Shown: positions 1 through 9,962, numbered from the stretch's first letter. The stretch: 64,000 nucleotides of DNA from Halopseudomonas salegens (GCF_900105655.1 NZ_LT629787.1:3534001-3598000), one strand, 5' to 3'. A program made the numbers and translations. The notes: generated by a model not told the origin, from the letters alone.

Positions 1-1077
1 AAGCCCGATCAGAACGCCGGCGATGGCGAGGTAGTAGAAACGGGCAGCGTAGTAAAACGTGTCATCGAATGGCCCGGTATTGGGGGCGTGCAACGTAACC
101 CAGGACGTAATCGGCGTCTGTATCAGCATTGCCAGCAGTACAATCAGGATACCTGAGAACAAGCTGACCAGATGGCTTCTGGATAAGTGCGGTTTCTTTT
201 GCCGCCCCAGCTGGATCGCCAGTGTTACGCAGCTGATGAGGACCGCCAGAGCAAGCAAACCGGCACCCCAGCCGGGTTGAGCCGGGCTGAAGCCGACATA
301 ATAAGGCAAATGCTGCAGCCAGTTGCTGGCGCCACGGATCAGCTGCAAAACAGCGCCGTCAACCGCAAGCAGGCCGCTTTCCGCACCTTGCAAAAGATAT
401 AGGCGCATGCCGAGCGCGGCGCATGCAATGGCCAGGGTTAACAGCCAGGGAGCGGTCAACAGGCGCCGCAACAGATTACCTTTGCCATAGCCCAAAGCGA
501 GCAGTGTGACGACGACGGGGACCAGATAGCCCAGCTCTTTTGACGTCACCGCCAACGCAGTACCCAGGCCGGCCAACAGCAACGACGTACGTCTGGTTGC
601 GTCTTGTCGGTACCAGCCAGTGCAGCCGAGCAATGCCAGCAAAATACCAACCGTAGCCAACAAATCGAAGCGGTTGGAAAGCCAACCGGCGGTCATCACG
701 GTGATCGGATGAATTACAAACAGCAAGCCACAGGCACAGGCGATCAGGCGTCGGGAGCCCAGCTTGAGTAACAATGAGGTCAGCAGCCCGCCGGCACTGA
801 GCAGCAACAACCAGTTGACCATCAGGTGGGCTGTCATACTGAATTCCAGCCTGGTGGTCAGCCACCATAATACAAAGACGCTGGGGCGATAAAAGTAACT
901 GCCGGGGAAATGCGAGCTGGTAAAGTAAACCCAGGGGTTGTCGGTATAGCGGGCCAGAGTGATGAAGGCATAATCATCCAGATAGAAGAAACTGCCCAGG
1001 GTCGTCCAGAAGCTGAACGCAGACATACTGACTGCGATAAGCAGAAACAGGCTCCAATAGAGAATAGGCTTGCTCAT
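1..1077 (-). CDS. GT-C-like polytopic membrane glycosyltransferase (partial, runs off the window)
   Basis: The minus strand stays open from an ATG at 1077 to the window edge, so the C-terminus is missing. The visible 359 residues are rich in membrane helices: an N-terminal helix, then a loop with an acidic pair at residues 34-35 (FFYLDDYAFI), then repeated hydrophobic segments. An acidic pair in the first extracytoplasmic loop is the hallmark of GT-C enzymes such as the PMT/ArnT type, which take sugars from polyprenyl-phosphate donors on the outer face of the inner membrane. It is divergent from the next gene across a 211-bp gap. The family assignment rests on topology and the acidic pair only; donor and acceptor are unknown. 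Confidence 0.7.
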   Translation of the reverse strand, partial: MSKPILYWSLFLLIAVSMSAFSFWTTLGSFFYLDDYAFITLARYTDNPWVYFTSSHFPGSYFYRPSVFVLWWLTTRLEFSMTAHLMVNWLLLLSAGGLLTSLLLKLGSRRLIACACGLLFVIHPITVMTAGWLSNRFDLLATVGILLALLGCTGWYRQDATRRTSLLLAGLGTALAVTSKELGYLVPVVVTLLALGYGKGNLLRRLLTAPWLLTLAIACAALGMRLYLLQGAESGLLAVDGAVLQLIRGASNWLQHLPYYVGFSPAQPGWGAGLLALAVLISCVTLAIQLGRQKKPHLSRSHLVSLFSGILIVLLAMLIQTPITSWVTLHAPNTGPFDDTFYYAARFYYLAIAGVLIGL

Positions 1078-1288
1078 GCTGTCTGTAGTTGCCTGTCCAT
1101 GCTGGTATGGATATCCATCGGTCGTCGCGACTGGCTGGCATCATATAGTGATTGCAGGTTGCGAACAACGCAGGCTGGTTTCGCACAGCCTCGCCAGATG
1201 ATGCCGGCACCTGCTCTGAATTTCTTGAACCGGCGCCAAGATACTTGCACTATGCGGACCTCTTATTGCATTGAAGATATGACAGCTG

Positions 1289-3568
1289 ATGTTACGCAAG
1301 TTACTCAAGCGCTGGAGCCGTTCCGGGCAGCCACAGCCCGTTGAAGACATGACCGATGCCTTTGGCTTTGTCGATTTGCTGGCTTTTGCCGACGGTCAAT
1401 TGAGCATCAAGGGCTGGGCGCTGGCTGAGCAAGGCGTGCAAGGATTGGAGCTGAAGCTGGCCGGGCAGGAGATGTCGGTTGCCTATGGCGCACTGCGCCC
1501 GGATGTCGCCGCCGCTTTCCCTGGCTATGCCTGTGGCGATGCCTGCGGCTTCGAACAGCGCTTTCCACTGGACTTGCCCCCGGGGCTGCATACTGCCTGT
1601 TTGAGCGTGATAGGTCTGCGCGGTGGTCGCAAACTGATTGCCGAGCAATTGTTGCCAGGCCCCAGGGCCCTGTTGCCCTGGCATCAATATCAAACACAAG
1701 AGGCGGCGAACGAGCAGGCGCGCTTTCACCTGGTATTTGCTACCAGCGGCGTCGTTCAGGGCGGCACCCAGGGTATTCTCGAAGCCTATCGCCCGTTTGA
1801 AAGCCGAACCCTGCGTATCGGCGTACGCTTGCCGGTGCTCTACATGCGCACCACGCATGGGTCGTCACAGGATTACGCCTTTGATCCCGATTTTGACATC
1901 CAGCGACAGGCAGCTGGCAGGCCTCTGGTGGATGACAACCTGAGTACGGTGTTGCAGCACTGCGCCGAGCAGCAGCTACCCTTGTTGCTGACGCTGAACG
2001 GCGGCATCTGGGCGGATTCCAGCGGCACGGCAGTGGACTGGGACCTGACGGATTTTCTTGAGCAGGACCCGGACAACTGCCAATGGAACCAGCATGACCA
2101 GGTCATGCCGGATGATTGCCTGAAAAACCTGACCGGCTCACTGGAATCGCCGGAATTGGGTCGTTGCCTGACCTTCAACTGCTATGCCCAGCAAAACCGC
2201 TACTACAAGAAGCGGAACTTGCAGCAGGCGGCGAAAACCATTCTTGAGTTCTATTCTGCGCACCCGGCTTTGCTGATCGGTATCAATCTTGATCCGGACC
2301 TGTATCTGAACCCCTTCTTTGATGGTGAGCAGTGGTATGACTTCAACCCGGGAACCGTGAAGCAGTTCCGGCACTGGCTGGCAGGTAGCGGGCCCTATGC
2401 GGGCTACTGCGCCGAAGCCGATGCTGACCTCAGTGCTTATCCGGTGCCGGGTTTGACCCTGGAACAAGTCAGCGCTCTGAGCGGGCATGACTGCAGTGAC
2501 TGGGACCAGATTGACCCGCCGCGTCAACCGCCGGTCCTTGCTGATTCAGGGCAAGACCCGTGGATGCAGTACTGGGAGCGCTTTCGTCGGCACCTGGTGC
2601 AATACCATTATGATGAAATGTGCGACTGGCTGGTGGCGGCTGGTTTGCCGGCCAGCAAACTGTTTAGCTCGCAGGGTCTGATGGCGCCGGCCAGTTTTGC
2701 CCTGCCGTTCGCTACCCGGGTAGACAGCCCGCTGAAGAACTATGACAGCGGCGGTATGTCGATCGAGGGAGCCAAACCAGCCAAGGGGCATATTGGCGCC
2801 ATTGTCTATGGCGACAGCGCAGTCAACCGCATTCGCATGGAAGGCACGGATTCACTGTTTGCCACTCTCAGGGCACAGGACCCGGACTGGGCGGTAGTCG
2901 AGCACAATACCGCTGATTTGCGCGCGCCAGATCGACTACCCGACCTGGCTGCAGCGCATGACTCACTGAGCGCACTGTTCAACTATGGTGCCCGTTTCGT
3001 CTCGCCGATGGCCTGGAATGGCAGTAACGGTATTTTTGTTGGCAGTCCCGAATTCGCGGCTTATACCGCCTACCGCAATACCCCGCTGGAACAAGCGGTC
3101 AAGCATTTCATGTACGCACGGGCAGATATTCCCCGTGGCGCCAAGGTCTGGACCTTCGGCACGGGTCAGCACGCAACTGCGGATGGTTGGGAGCTGGCCG
3201 GTGCCGATGTCCAGCTGTTACCCGGGCAAGGGCTGCAGCTGCACGTTGGCGAGGGGCAGCAAGTCGGTTTGTTATCACCCTCAGAACTGGATTTCACTGT
3301 CAGCAGCACGCCGCTGTTACTGATGGTCTGCGACCAGCCATTGGCGATATCAAACCTGCAGCTCGAGGGGCTGGATGCCGCGGGGGCCAGTACGCCCATT
3401 GCTCTGCAAGCTGAGGTTCAGGTGGATCATCTGGCGCTTGCTCTGGCCAGTGACACGCCGCAGCCGGTGTTTGATCGCCTGCGGCTGAGTTTCACATGCC
3501 ATGCGCCGGCCCTGGTGCTGGAGTGCCTGCTGTTGCTCCCTGCACCTGTGGAGTCCGCGCATGACTGA
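1289..3568 (+). CDS. Large protein with N-terminal beta-sandwich-like domain and glycoside-hydrolase-like barrel
   Basis: 759 residues with no signal peptide and a basic N-terminus. Residues about 22-115 look like a beta-sandwich module. Residues about 140-600 alternate in a TIM-barrel-like way and contain an acidic, aromatic stretch (INLDPDLYLNPFFDG, then a Trp/Tyr-rich part) that recalls clan GH-A hydrolases such as GH42. The C-terminal 130 residues again look beta-rich. The stop overlaps the start of the following membrane protein by 8 bp, so the two are probably translationally coupled. I infer a role in surface glycan metabolism. Catalytic acids cannot be assigned by eye, and an in-frame ATG at 1349 is an alternative start. 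Confidence 0.55.
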   Translation: MLRKLLKRWSRSGQPQPVEDMTDAFGFVDLLAFADGQLSIKGWALAEQGVQGLELKLAGQEMSVAYGALRPDVAAAFPGYACGDACGFEQRFPLDLPPGLHTACLSVIGLRGGRKLIAEQLLPGPRALLPWHQYQTQEAANEQARFHLVFATSGVVQGGTQGILEAYRPFESRTLRIGVRLPVLYMRTTHGSSQDYAFDPDFDIQRQAAGRPLVDDNLSTVLQHCAEQQLPLLLTLNGGIWADSSGTAVDWDLTDFLEQDPDNCQWNQHDQVMPDDCLKNLTGSLESPELGRCLTFNCYAQQNRYYKKRNLQQAAKTILEFYSAHPALLIGINLDPDLYLNPFFDGEQWYDFNPGTVKQFRHWLAGSGPYAGYCAEADADLSAYPVPGLTLEQVSALSGHDCSDWDQIDPPRQPPVLADSGQDPWMQYWERFRRHLVQYHYDEMCDWLVAAGLPASKLFSSQGLMAPASFALPFATRVDSPLKNYDSGGMSIEGAKPAKGHIGAIVYGDSAVNRIRMEGTDSLFATLRAQDPDWAVVEHNTADLRAPDRLPDLAAAHDSLSALFNYGARFVSPMAWNGSNGIFVGSPEFAAYTAYRNTPLEQAVKHFMYARADIPRGAKVWTFGTGQHATADGWELAGADVQLLPGQGLQLHVGEGQQVGLLSPSELDFTVSSTPLLLMVCDQPLAISNLQLEGLDAAGASTPIALQAEVQVDHLALALASDTPQPVFDRLRLSFTCHAPALVLECLLLLPAPVESAHD

Positions 3569-5246
3569 GGCCCGGCGCTGGATGCTCCGGGGCCTGGCGG
3601 GGTGTGCCCTGGCAGTTGTCATTACCAGCGTGCTTGGTGGCATCCGCTTCTACTCACCCGTGCCATTCTGGGATATGTGGAATGGCTACCTGGAATTTTA
3701 CTACCGCTCCTTCAATGAAGGCTGGCTGCCCTGGTGGGAGTTGCACAACGAGCATCGGCTGGTGTTGGCGAAAGCCCTGTTCTGGCTCGAATTGAGTCTG
3801 TTCAAGGGCAACCTGCAGGCGCTGTTTGCTCTTAATCTGGTGTTTGCCGGCCTGATCCTATGGACGTTTGTCGCCTGGCTGCGCAGGCTGCAAGAGGATG
3901 ACCACCCCGTGTTGCTCGCCCAGCCGGTGTTCTACCTGCTGGTGGTGCTGGCTTTTTCCTGGATGCAGCAAGAGAACTTCACCTGGGCCTTTCAAAGCCA
4001 GTTCTTTATGGCCTATCTGCTGCCCTTGCTGGCTTTTTATTGCCTGGCCCGAAGCCGTGGCAGCGATGGCTTTTTCGTGCTTGCCGTACTGCTGGGGGGG
4101 CTCAGCGCGCTGACCATGGCCAATGGTTTGTTGGCCCTGCCCTTGCTGGTGCTCCAGGCCATGCTCCAGCGCCTGGGTTGGCGCCCGGTTATCGTATTGC
4201 TGGTAACCGGATTCTGCGTATTCGGACTCTATTTCAGTGCATATCAGTCACCGGAATGGCATACACCCTGGTCACAGTCACTGATGGACAATTCTGGCGC
4301 TGTGGTGGTGTATTTTCTCGCCTACCTGGGTGGCCCGCTGTATGTGCTGCTGGGCGACTGGAGTCTGATCCCGGCTTTACTGGCCGGGGTCGTGATGATC
4401 TGCAGTGCTGCCTGGCTGGCCTGGCCGCTGGTGTTCGGCCAGCGTCACCATCCCATCGAACTCGGCTTGCTGGTGTTTATCCTGTTCATCGGTGGAACGG
4501 CGCTCAGTACAGCGTTGGGGCGAGCCGGTCTGGGGAGCGAGATGGCCCAGTTTCTGCCGAGCCGCTATCTAACGCCTGCACTGATGGCCTGGAGCGCCAT
4601 GGCATTGCTGTTATACAGCCGTGGCTTGATCGGCAACGGCTGGAAGCAGGCTGGCGGACTCTTGCTGCTGGTGCTGGCTTTGGGGAGCGCCCAGCTTGGC
4701 GTGTTTGCCGACAACAGCCATATTCAGGCGCGCAAGGCAGCAGTACTGACAGCAACGGTCGGAGTGCGTGATACCGACTTCATTGATCGCATCTATTTCG
4801 ATCCGGAACGATTCCGTCGGCTGACCTTGCAGGCCTTGGCCAGTGGTCACTCAGTGGGGCGGCTGGAGGCTGTCAGGGCCTCCGCTGACTGGCAGGGACG
4901 CACGATGCCGGAGCTGCCAGAGCGACGCTGCCAGGGTTACCTGGATCGCGTAATGGAATGGCCGCTTTTTGCCGGCACGGGCTACGGCTACCGGCTGGAA
5001 GGCTGGTTGGTCGATACCGAGCGGCAACGGGTGCCAGCGCATTTTGCACTCTTGGCGAGCGATCAGGTACAGGGCTACGGTTTGACCGGCCTGCCGCGTC
5101 CGGATGTTGCCGGAGTTCATGGCAAGAGTGCCGCAGAATCGGGTTTTGTCGCCTGGTTGCGTACCGATAAACCCCTGGCAAGTGCGGAGGTTGTTCGCCT
5201 GGTGGCACAACAGGAAGCCTGCGTTGCAGAGCTGACAGTGCCTTGA
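3561..5246 (+). CDS. GT-C-like membrane protein with C-terminal soluble domain
   Basis: 561 residues from the ATG at 3561, which overlaps the previous stop by 8 bp. An upstream in-frame start at 3501 would lie deep inside the previous gene. About ten membrane helices fill residues 10-420. The first extracytoplasmic loop carries an Asp at residue 38 (PVPFWDMWNGY), in the position of the GT-C catalytic acid, followed by an EHRLVLAK segment. The last 130 residues are soluble and probably periplasmic. The pairing suggests sugar transfer onto a surface glycan or protein. Specificity is unknown. Confidence 0.6.
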   Translation: MTEARRWMLRGLAGCALAVVITSVLGGIRFYSPVPFWDMWNGYLEFYYRSFNEGWLPWWELHNEHRLVLAKALFWLELSLFKGNLQALFALNLVFAGLILWTFVAWLRRLQEDDHPVLLAQPVFYLLVVLAFSWMQQENFTWAFQSQFFMAYLLPLLAFYCLARSRGSDGFFVLAVLLGGLSALTMANGLLALPLLVLQAMLQRLGWRPVIVLLVTGFCVFGLYFSAYQSPEWHTPWSQSLMDNSGAVVVYFLAYLGGPLYVLLGDWSLIPALLAGVVMICSAAWLAWPLVFGQRHHPIELGLLVFILFIGGTALSTALGRAGLGSEMAQFLPSRYLTPALMAWSAMALLLYSRGLIGNGWKQAGGLLLLVLALGSAQLGVFADNSHIQARKAAVLTATVGVRDTDFIDRIYFDPERFRRLTLQALASGHSVGRLEAVRASADWQGRTMPELPERRCQGYLDRVMEWPLFAGTGYGYRLEGWLVDTERQRVPAHFALLASDQVQGYGLTGLPRPDVAGVHGKSAAESGFVAWLRTDKPLASAEVVRLVAQQEACVAELTVP

Positions 5247-5383
5247 GTCCCAATGCCTCCTTCAGGTAGACCCTTATTGTCGTAGATGGCGCGGAACAGG
5301 CGGCAGTGCAAGCACAGCTGTCTGGAAACCGGGATGAGTATTACCGTCACTAATTAAAGGGGCGCTGTCAGCTCCTCTGCGCA

Positions 5384-5444
5384 AAAAACCGTGAACTGCA
5401 TCGCAGTTTGAACATAATCTGATTCCATCACTGGCGGTTTTTGT
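5384..5444. terminator. Possible terminator between the glycan genes and the RHS gene
   Basis: An A-rich run followed by ACCG pairs with a CGGT-T-run about 45 bases later, enclosing a smaller hairpin (AACTGC-ATC-GCAGTT). This could stop transcription from the polysaccharide genes in either direction. The long loop makes it weaker than a classic intrinsic terminator. The rest of 5247-5524 shows no gene; an RHS promoter should lie there but I cannot place it. Confidence 0.35.
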
Positions 5445-5524
5445 TATTTTGCCCGTGTCCGCCATGGTCGGCGGTAGTCGGTCCAGACTTTTCTGTTTAC
5501 CTGCAACAACTACAAGGATGTGTC

Positions 5525-8500
5525 ATGTCAGAGTCCAGCGGCATGCCTGCTGGCCATGTCGGCCAGCAAGTCAAAGGCGGCGCCATTGTCACCGGTTCAC
5601 CCAACGTTTTCATCGGTTGCACCGCCCTTGGCAAGGCCGACAGTGCTTCGGCCTGCAAGCCTCTGTGCGGTGATCCAGTCAACCCGCTGCTCGGTGCCAA
5701 GCTGCTGCCCGGCGAAGTCGACTTTGCCTTGCCTGCCCCGAGCGTGTTTGCCTTCAGCCGCAGCTACCTGTCCCGCGATGCTCGCGTCGGCCCGCTGGGT
5801 CAGGGCTGGTCGATCTCTGGCGCCGGACTGGAACTGGAATTGCGCGATGACGCTTGCGTACTGACCGACATGCAGGGCCGCAAGCTGACCTTTCCGGTAC
5901 TGGACCCCGGGCATTATTACTTCTCCGCCACCGAAACACTCTGGCTGCGCCGTGGCGGTATCCCCGAAAGCGCGCCCAATGGCCAGGCCGTTGGCGTCTT
6001 CACCCCGTGGGGCCCCAACTGGGCCGGGGTACCCACCGCCCTGCAGCAGGACCCCACTGCGGTTATTCTGCTCTCCGGCGACAGCTTTCTGCACTTCTCG
6101 CCCAGTGCCGAAGGCCCCTGGCGCCTGCGCAGCCAATTCGACCGCAATGGCTATGCCACCCGCTACCGCTGGAGCCAGGACGGCTTGCTCACCAGCGTGC
6201 AGGACAGCGCCGATCGCAGCTACGCGATGATCTACCAGCCCCGTTCCAGCGTTGGCAGCGTGGGTGATGAGCCGCCCGAGATGCGCCTGGCCGGGGTGAT
6301 TCTGGCCAACCCCTGCGGCCCGATCCCGGACGACTTCGACCCCACCGCTAACGGGCACGACTGGCTGGTGCGCTATCAGTACAACACCCAGGGCGATCTG
6401 ATTGGCGTCTACAACCGCGCCGGCGAACAGGTCCGCCACTTTGCCTGGGACCAGCACATGATGGTCAGCCACGGCCAACCCGGTGGCGCTAGCACCGATT
6501 ATGAGTGGGATACCCTGAGCCCCGAGGGCAAGGTCATCCGTCAACAGAGCCACTCTGGCCTGACCCGCACTTACCATTATCACAGCGACCACACCGAGGT
6601 AATCGACAGCCTCGGCCGCCGCGAATGCTACGAATTCACCGGCGAAGGCCCCGACCAGCGCTGGAGCGCCCACCTGCGCGCCGACAACACCCGTATTACC
6701 TACAATTACAACGCCGCCGGCCTGCTCAGCGCCATCCATGATCCACTGGAGCGCTGTTTGCGTTATCGCTTCGATGCCCGCGGCCACCTGCAGGCCATCA
6801 CCTACCCCGACCGCAGCTCGGAAAACCATACCCGCGACGAGGAGACCGGCTGGCTACTGGAATGGTGCAGCCCCGGCAAGCGCCGCACCAAAATCACCCG
6901 TGACGAACGTGGCAACCCGCTCAGCGTGACCACCCCCAGCGGTGACCTTACCCGCTACCACTACGATAATCCGGCCCTGCCAGACCGGCCCACCCGCCTG
7001 GAAGACAGCAGCGGCGGTGTGCGCCAGCTGCAGTGGAACCGCCTCGGCCAGCTCAGCCAGTACACCGACTGCTCCGGCCACAGCACCCGCTACCAGTACG
7101 ATGGCGAAGGACGCCTGACCGAAGTCCGCAGCGCCCTCGACCAACCGGTGCGCTACCACTACGACAGCGCCGGCCGGCTGATCCGCCTGCAACGCCCGGA
7201 CGAACAAAGCCTGCAATACCAGTACGACGCCCTGGGCCGCCTGATCCGCCAACAGGGCCTCGGCAACCAGCAGCGCAGCCTGCGCTGGAACCCGCGCGGC
7301 CTGCTGCTGGAAGAGCGCGACAGTGCCGGCCGTACCCTGCACTATGAATACGACCAGGCCGGCCGCCTGATCCAGCTGACCAACGAGAACGGCGCCCATA
7401 GCCGGTTTGGCTACGACGCCCTCGACCGCCTGATCGAAGAGGTCGGCTTCGATGGACGTACCCAGCGCTACCACTACAACGACGCCGGCGAACTCATCGC
7501 CCAGGAAGACAACAACGGCCAGACCACCCGGTATGACTACAACCGCGTCGGCCGAATGATCGCAAGACACCTGCCCGCCACCGACAGCGCCCCGGCCCAG
7601 ACCGAAGCCTTCACCTGGAGCCCTGATGGACAACTGCTCGGCGCCGAGAACACCACCCTGGGTATCCGCATCGAACGGCACTACAACAGGCTCGGCCAGC
7701 TCACCCTCGAAGCCCAGCATCTGGGTGACCACTGGAGCTGGCAAGCCAGCCACCAGTACGATGCCCGTGGCCGGCGGGAACAGAGCCAGCTGGGCGACAT
7801 CCCTCCCATCGACTGGCTCAGCTACGGCCCCGGCCACCTGCTGGGGATCAGCAGCGGCCCGCTGAGTATCCACTTCGCCCGCAACGCCCTGCACCAGGAA
7901 ACCCAACGCGAACTCTACACCCGCGATGAGGGCGACAACCGGAAGGTACATCTGCACCAGCGCCAGTACGACGCCCTGGGTCGCCTGGAACAGAGTCAAC
8001 TCAAACCCTCACCCGACAGCCCCGGCGCCCTGCACTGGGAACGCCGTTACCAGTACGACAGCCAGGACCAACTGCAACAGCTGCAGGACAACCGTCACGG
8101 ACGCATCGGCTACCAGTACGACGCCAGCGGACGACTGACCGGCAGCCTGCATCAGCAGTCAGAGCAATCCAAACAGACTCAAACATACCGCTTTGATGCC
8201 GCCGGCAACCGCCTTGATCACGGCCCGCAGGCCGGAGCCGCGCCCGAAGACTGGGCCGCCACCGTCGCCGCCAACCTGCACAACCCCGACTTCAACCTGC
8301 TGGGTGAAGGGAAAAGCCAACCGGCCCCCACCGCCGCCTGCTGGCCGGACAACCGCATCCTCAGCCACGAGGGCGAGCAGTACCACTACGACCGCATCGG
8401 CAACCTGATCGAACGGCTCAACCCCGACGGCAGCCGCCTGCAGCTTGGCTACGACGGCGCCAACCGCCTGATCCGGCTGGAACGCACAAAGGCCAACGGC

Positions 8501-9424
8501 GAACGCTGGACCGCCGACTACGGCTACGACCCCCTGGGCCGACGCCTCTGCAAACAGGTTGAGTACACCGACACCAGCGGCCACACACAGCCCACGCAGA
8601 TCACCTGCTACGGCTGGGATGGCGACCAGCAAAGCGCCGAAGCACGATTAACCGAAGACGGCGAATGGCAGATGCGCACCACCCTGTACGAACCGGGTAG
8701 CTTCGTACCGCTGCTGCGCATCGATCAGGACAAAACCAACAACGACCCCATGCTGCTGCAGGTCAAACGCCAACTGGCCAGCGCCGGCGAACCCATGCCC
8801 GAGGCCCTGCGCCAGGCCCTGGCCGAAGACGCCAGCGAACCCCGCTACGCCAGCTACCACACCGACCACCTCGGCACCCCGCTGGCTCTGACGGATGAAC
8901 AAGGCCAACTGCTCTGGGAAGCCAGACCGGATGACTGGGCGGCAATCAAAGACGAACAAGGAAACACCGAACAGCCGATACGTTTTCAGGGGCAATACGA
9001 AGACGAAGAGAGTGGGCTGCATTACAACCGCCATCGTTACTACGATCCAGCACTGGGAAGGTATGTGAATCAGGATCCGATTGGGCTGTTGGGGGGGATC
9101 AATGTTTATGATTACAGTGAGGGTGATCCGGTCTTGCTTTTTGATCCATACGGATTAACCAGTTCTTCAGATGCAGAAACCGCATGCAATACTTGGATAG
9201 ATATCTATAGAGACGATTTATCAGAAAAAATGTGGGAGAAAGTTACAAAAGATGTTTGTGAGAATGCATCCAGCTGTAGGGACTTATACCTTAATATATA
9301 CAGTAAAGGAGGGATTGCAGTGCATCCATTAGCAAGCAAGGTGGCAGGGGATTGCATGGCCATGGGCGGTGTTGAAGCAATATGTTCAAAGCCAGAGGAT
9401 TCAAAGCAATGCCCAAAAACGTGA
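5525..9424 (+). CDS. RHS/YD-repeat polymorphic toxin with PAAR-like N-terminus and novel Cys-rich C-terminal tip
   Basis: 1299 residues from the ATG at 5525; a longer reading adds 28 residues with no typical RHS features. Residues 8-25 carry a PAAR-like signature (VTGSPNVFIGC). Residues about 45-110 form a DUF6531-type cap. Dozens of YD repeats (YQYDxxGRL) follow, then the core end DPIGLLGGINVYDY at residue 1184 and DPYGL at 1207-1211. PAAR plus RHS is the layout of type VI secretion cargo. After DPYGL, where self-cleavage releases the toxin in this family, 88 residues follow that match no toxin motif I know and hold six cysteines. Base composition drops sharply from GC-rich to AT-rich at about 9090, as expected for an exchangeable tip. 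No VgrG or T6SS gene is in the window. Confidence 0.93.
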   Translation: MSESSGMPAGHVGQQVKGGAIVTGSPNVFIGCTALGKADSASACKPLCGDPVNPLLGAKLLPGEVDFALPAPSVFAFSRSYLSRDARVGPLGQGWSISGAGLELELRDDACVLTDMQGRKLTFPVLDPGHYYFSATETLWLRRGGIPESAPNGQAVGVFTPWGPNWAGVPTALQQDPTAVILLSGDSFLHFSPSAEGPWRLRSQFDRNGYATRYRWSQDGLLTSVQDSADRSYAMIYQPRSSVGSVGDEPPEMRLAGVILANPCGPIPDDFDPTANGHDWLVRYQYNTQGDLIGVYNRAGEQVRHFAWDQHMMVSHGQPGGASTDYEWDTLSPEGKVIRQQSHSGLTRTYHYHSDHTEVIDSLGRRECYEFTGEGPDQRWSAHLRADNTRITYNYNAAGLLSAIHDPLERCLRYRFDARGHLQAITYPDRSSENHTRDEETGWLLEWCSPGKRRTKITRDERGNPLSVTTPSGDLTRYHYDNPALPDRPTRLEDSSGGVRQLQWNRLGQLSQYTDCSGHSTRYQYDGEGRLTEVRSALDQPVRYHYDSAGRLIRLQRPDEQSLQYQYDALGRLIRQQGLGNQQRSLRWNPRGLLLEERDSAGRTLHYEYDQAGRLIQLTNENGAHSRFGYDALDRLIEEVGFDGRTQRYHYNDAGELIAQEDNNGQTTRYDYNRVGRMIARHLPATDSAPAQTEAFTWSPDGQLLGAENTTLGIRIERHYNRLGQLTLEAQHLGDHWSWQASHQYDARGRREQSQLGDIPPIDWLSYGPGHLLGISSGPLSIHFARNALHQETQRELYTRDEGDNRKVHLHQRQYDALGRLEQSQLKPSPDSPGALHWERRYQYDSQDQLQQLQDNRHGRIGYQYDASGRLTGSLHQQSEQSKQTQTYRFDAAGNRLDHGPQAGAAPEDWAATVAANLHNPDFNLLGEGKSQPAPTAACWPDNRILSHEGEQYHYDRIGNLIERLNPDGSRLQLGYDGANRLIRLERTKANGERWTADYGYDPLGRRLCKQVEYTDTSGHTQPTQITCYGWDGDQQSAEARLTEDGEWQMRTTLYEPGSFVPLLRIDQDKTNNDPMLLQVKRQLASAGEPMPEALRQALAEDASEPRYASYHTDHLGTPLALTDEQGQLLWEARPDDWAAIKDEQGNTEQPIRFQGQYEDEESGLHYNRHRYYDPALGRYVNQDPIGLLGGINVYDYSEGDPVLLFDPYGLTSSSDAETACNTWIDIYRDDLSEKMWEKVTKDVCENASSCRDLYLNIYSKGGIAVHPLASKVAGDCMAMGGVEAICSKPEDSKQCPKT

Positions 9425-9879
9425 GAGTAAGTAAATTGTTTTTAGTGGCTGTCCATATGTCATTTTTAATACTGGCAACACAAGCCTCTGCTCATGAAAT
9501 TCAATTTCGCTCCGAGTGCAAGCCACCTTATACAATATCTACTTTTGAAGAAATGGTGATTGGTATAACTCCGGTTATAGCGCTGCAAGATTTAATAAAT
9601 CTGGACGAAACGGAGCGCGCTTCGGAATCAATACAGATTTTTTTAGCAGGATTCATTGAGCCGGCTTACAATTTTATTGAGCGAGGTTGCGAGGTTAGTG
9701 TTTCCGCAAAAAAAAGACTGCATGAGCTCACAAGGGTTTTGGCAGTTATGAATGAGAAGTATCCGCAAGAGATATGGGAAAGCAATGAAAATATCATGCG
9801 AATATTTGAGGAGGCAAAGAGAATGGATCCCGATCATACGGCCAGACTTCGTATGCGTGATTGGTCAAGACCTTTATAA
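9409..9879 (+). CDS. Putative immunity protein for the RHS tip, with signal peptide
   Basis: 156 residues from the ATG at 9409, overlapping the toxin stop by 16 bp. Residues 1-28 form a clear Sec signal peptide: basic start, hydrophobic core, then a TQASA cleavage site. The mature part is mostly helical and acidic, with two cysteines. I recognise no family. Position directly behind an RHS tip, stop/start overlap and AT-rich composition shared with the tip make it the cognate immunity gene by established RHS logic. The signal peptide implies protection in the periplasm. An in-frame ATG nine codons upstream would spoil the signal peptide. Confidence 0.75.
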   Translation: MPKNVRVSKLFLVAVHMSFLILATQASAHEIQFRSECKPPYTISTFEEMVIGITPVIALQDLINLDETERASESIQIFLAGFIEPAYNFIERGCEVSVSAKKRLHELTRVLAVMNEKYPQEIWESNENIMRIFEEAKRMDPDHTARLRMRDWSRPL

Positions 9880-9894
9880 GGTTCAGTAAGGGAA

Positions 9895-9962
9895 GGTGGT
9901 CTCAAGGTCCAAGTGCAGCACTCTATCTTATGTGTTGCACTTGGACCTTGAGACCGCCCCTC
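9895..9962. repeat. Imperfect inverted repeat, including left 44-bp terminal repeat of a 1.35-kb segment
   Basis: Bases 9895-9921 (GGTCTCAAGGTCCAAGTGC core) are mirrored at about 9931-9957, giving a strong potential hairpin just after the immunity gene. The right part, 9919-9962, is a 44-bp sequence that recurs in inverted orientation at 11225-11268 with two mismatches. The two copies bracket the orphan RHS material like terminal inverted repeats. It might also act as a terminator, but no T-run follows. Confidence 0.8.

Noticed and set aside
476..868. A 130-codon minus-strand open frame at the left edge
   Set aside because: It is out of frame with the continuous GT-C-like reading frame from 1077 to 1, which has membrane helices and an acidic-pair motif.
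5597..7999. Two long minus-strand open frames (410 and 381 codons) inside the RHS gene
   Set aside because: Antisense to clear YD repeats; their Val/Ala/Gly-rich translation is a by-product of the repeated codons.
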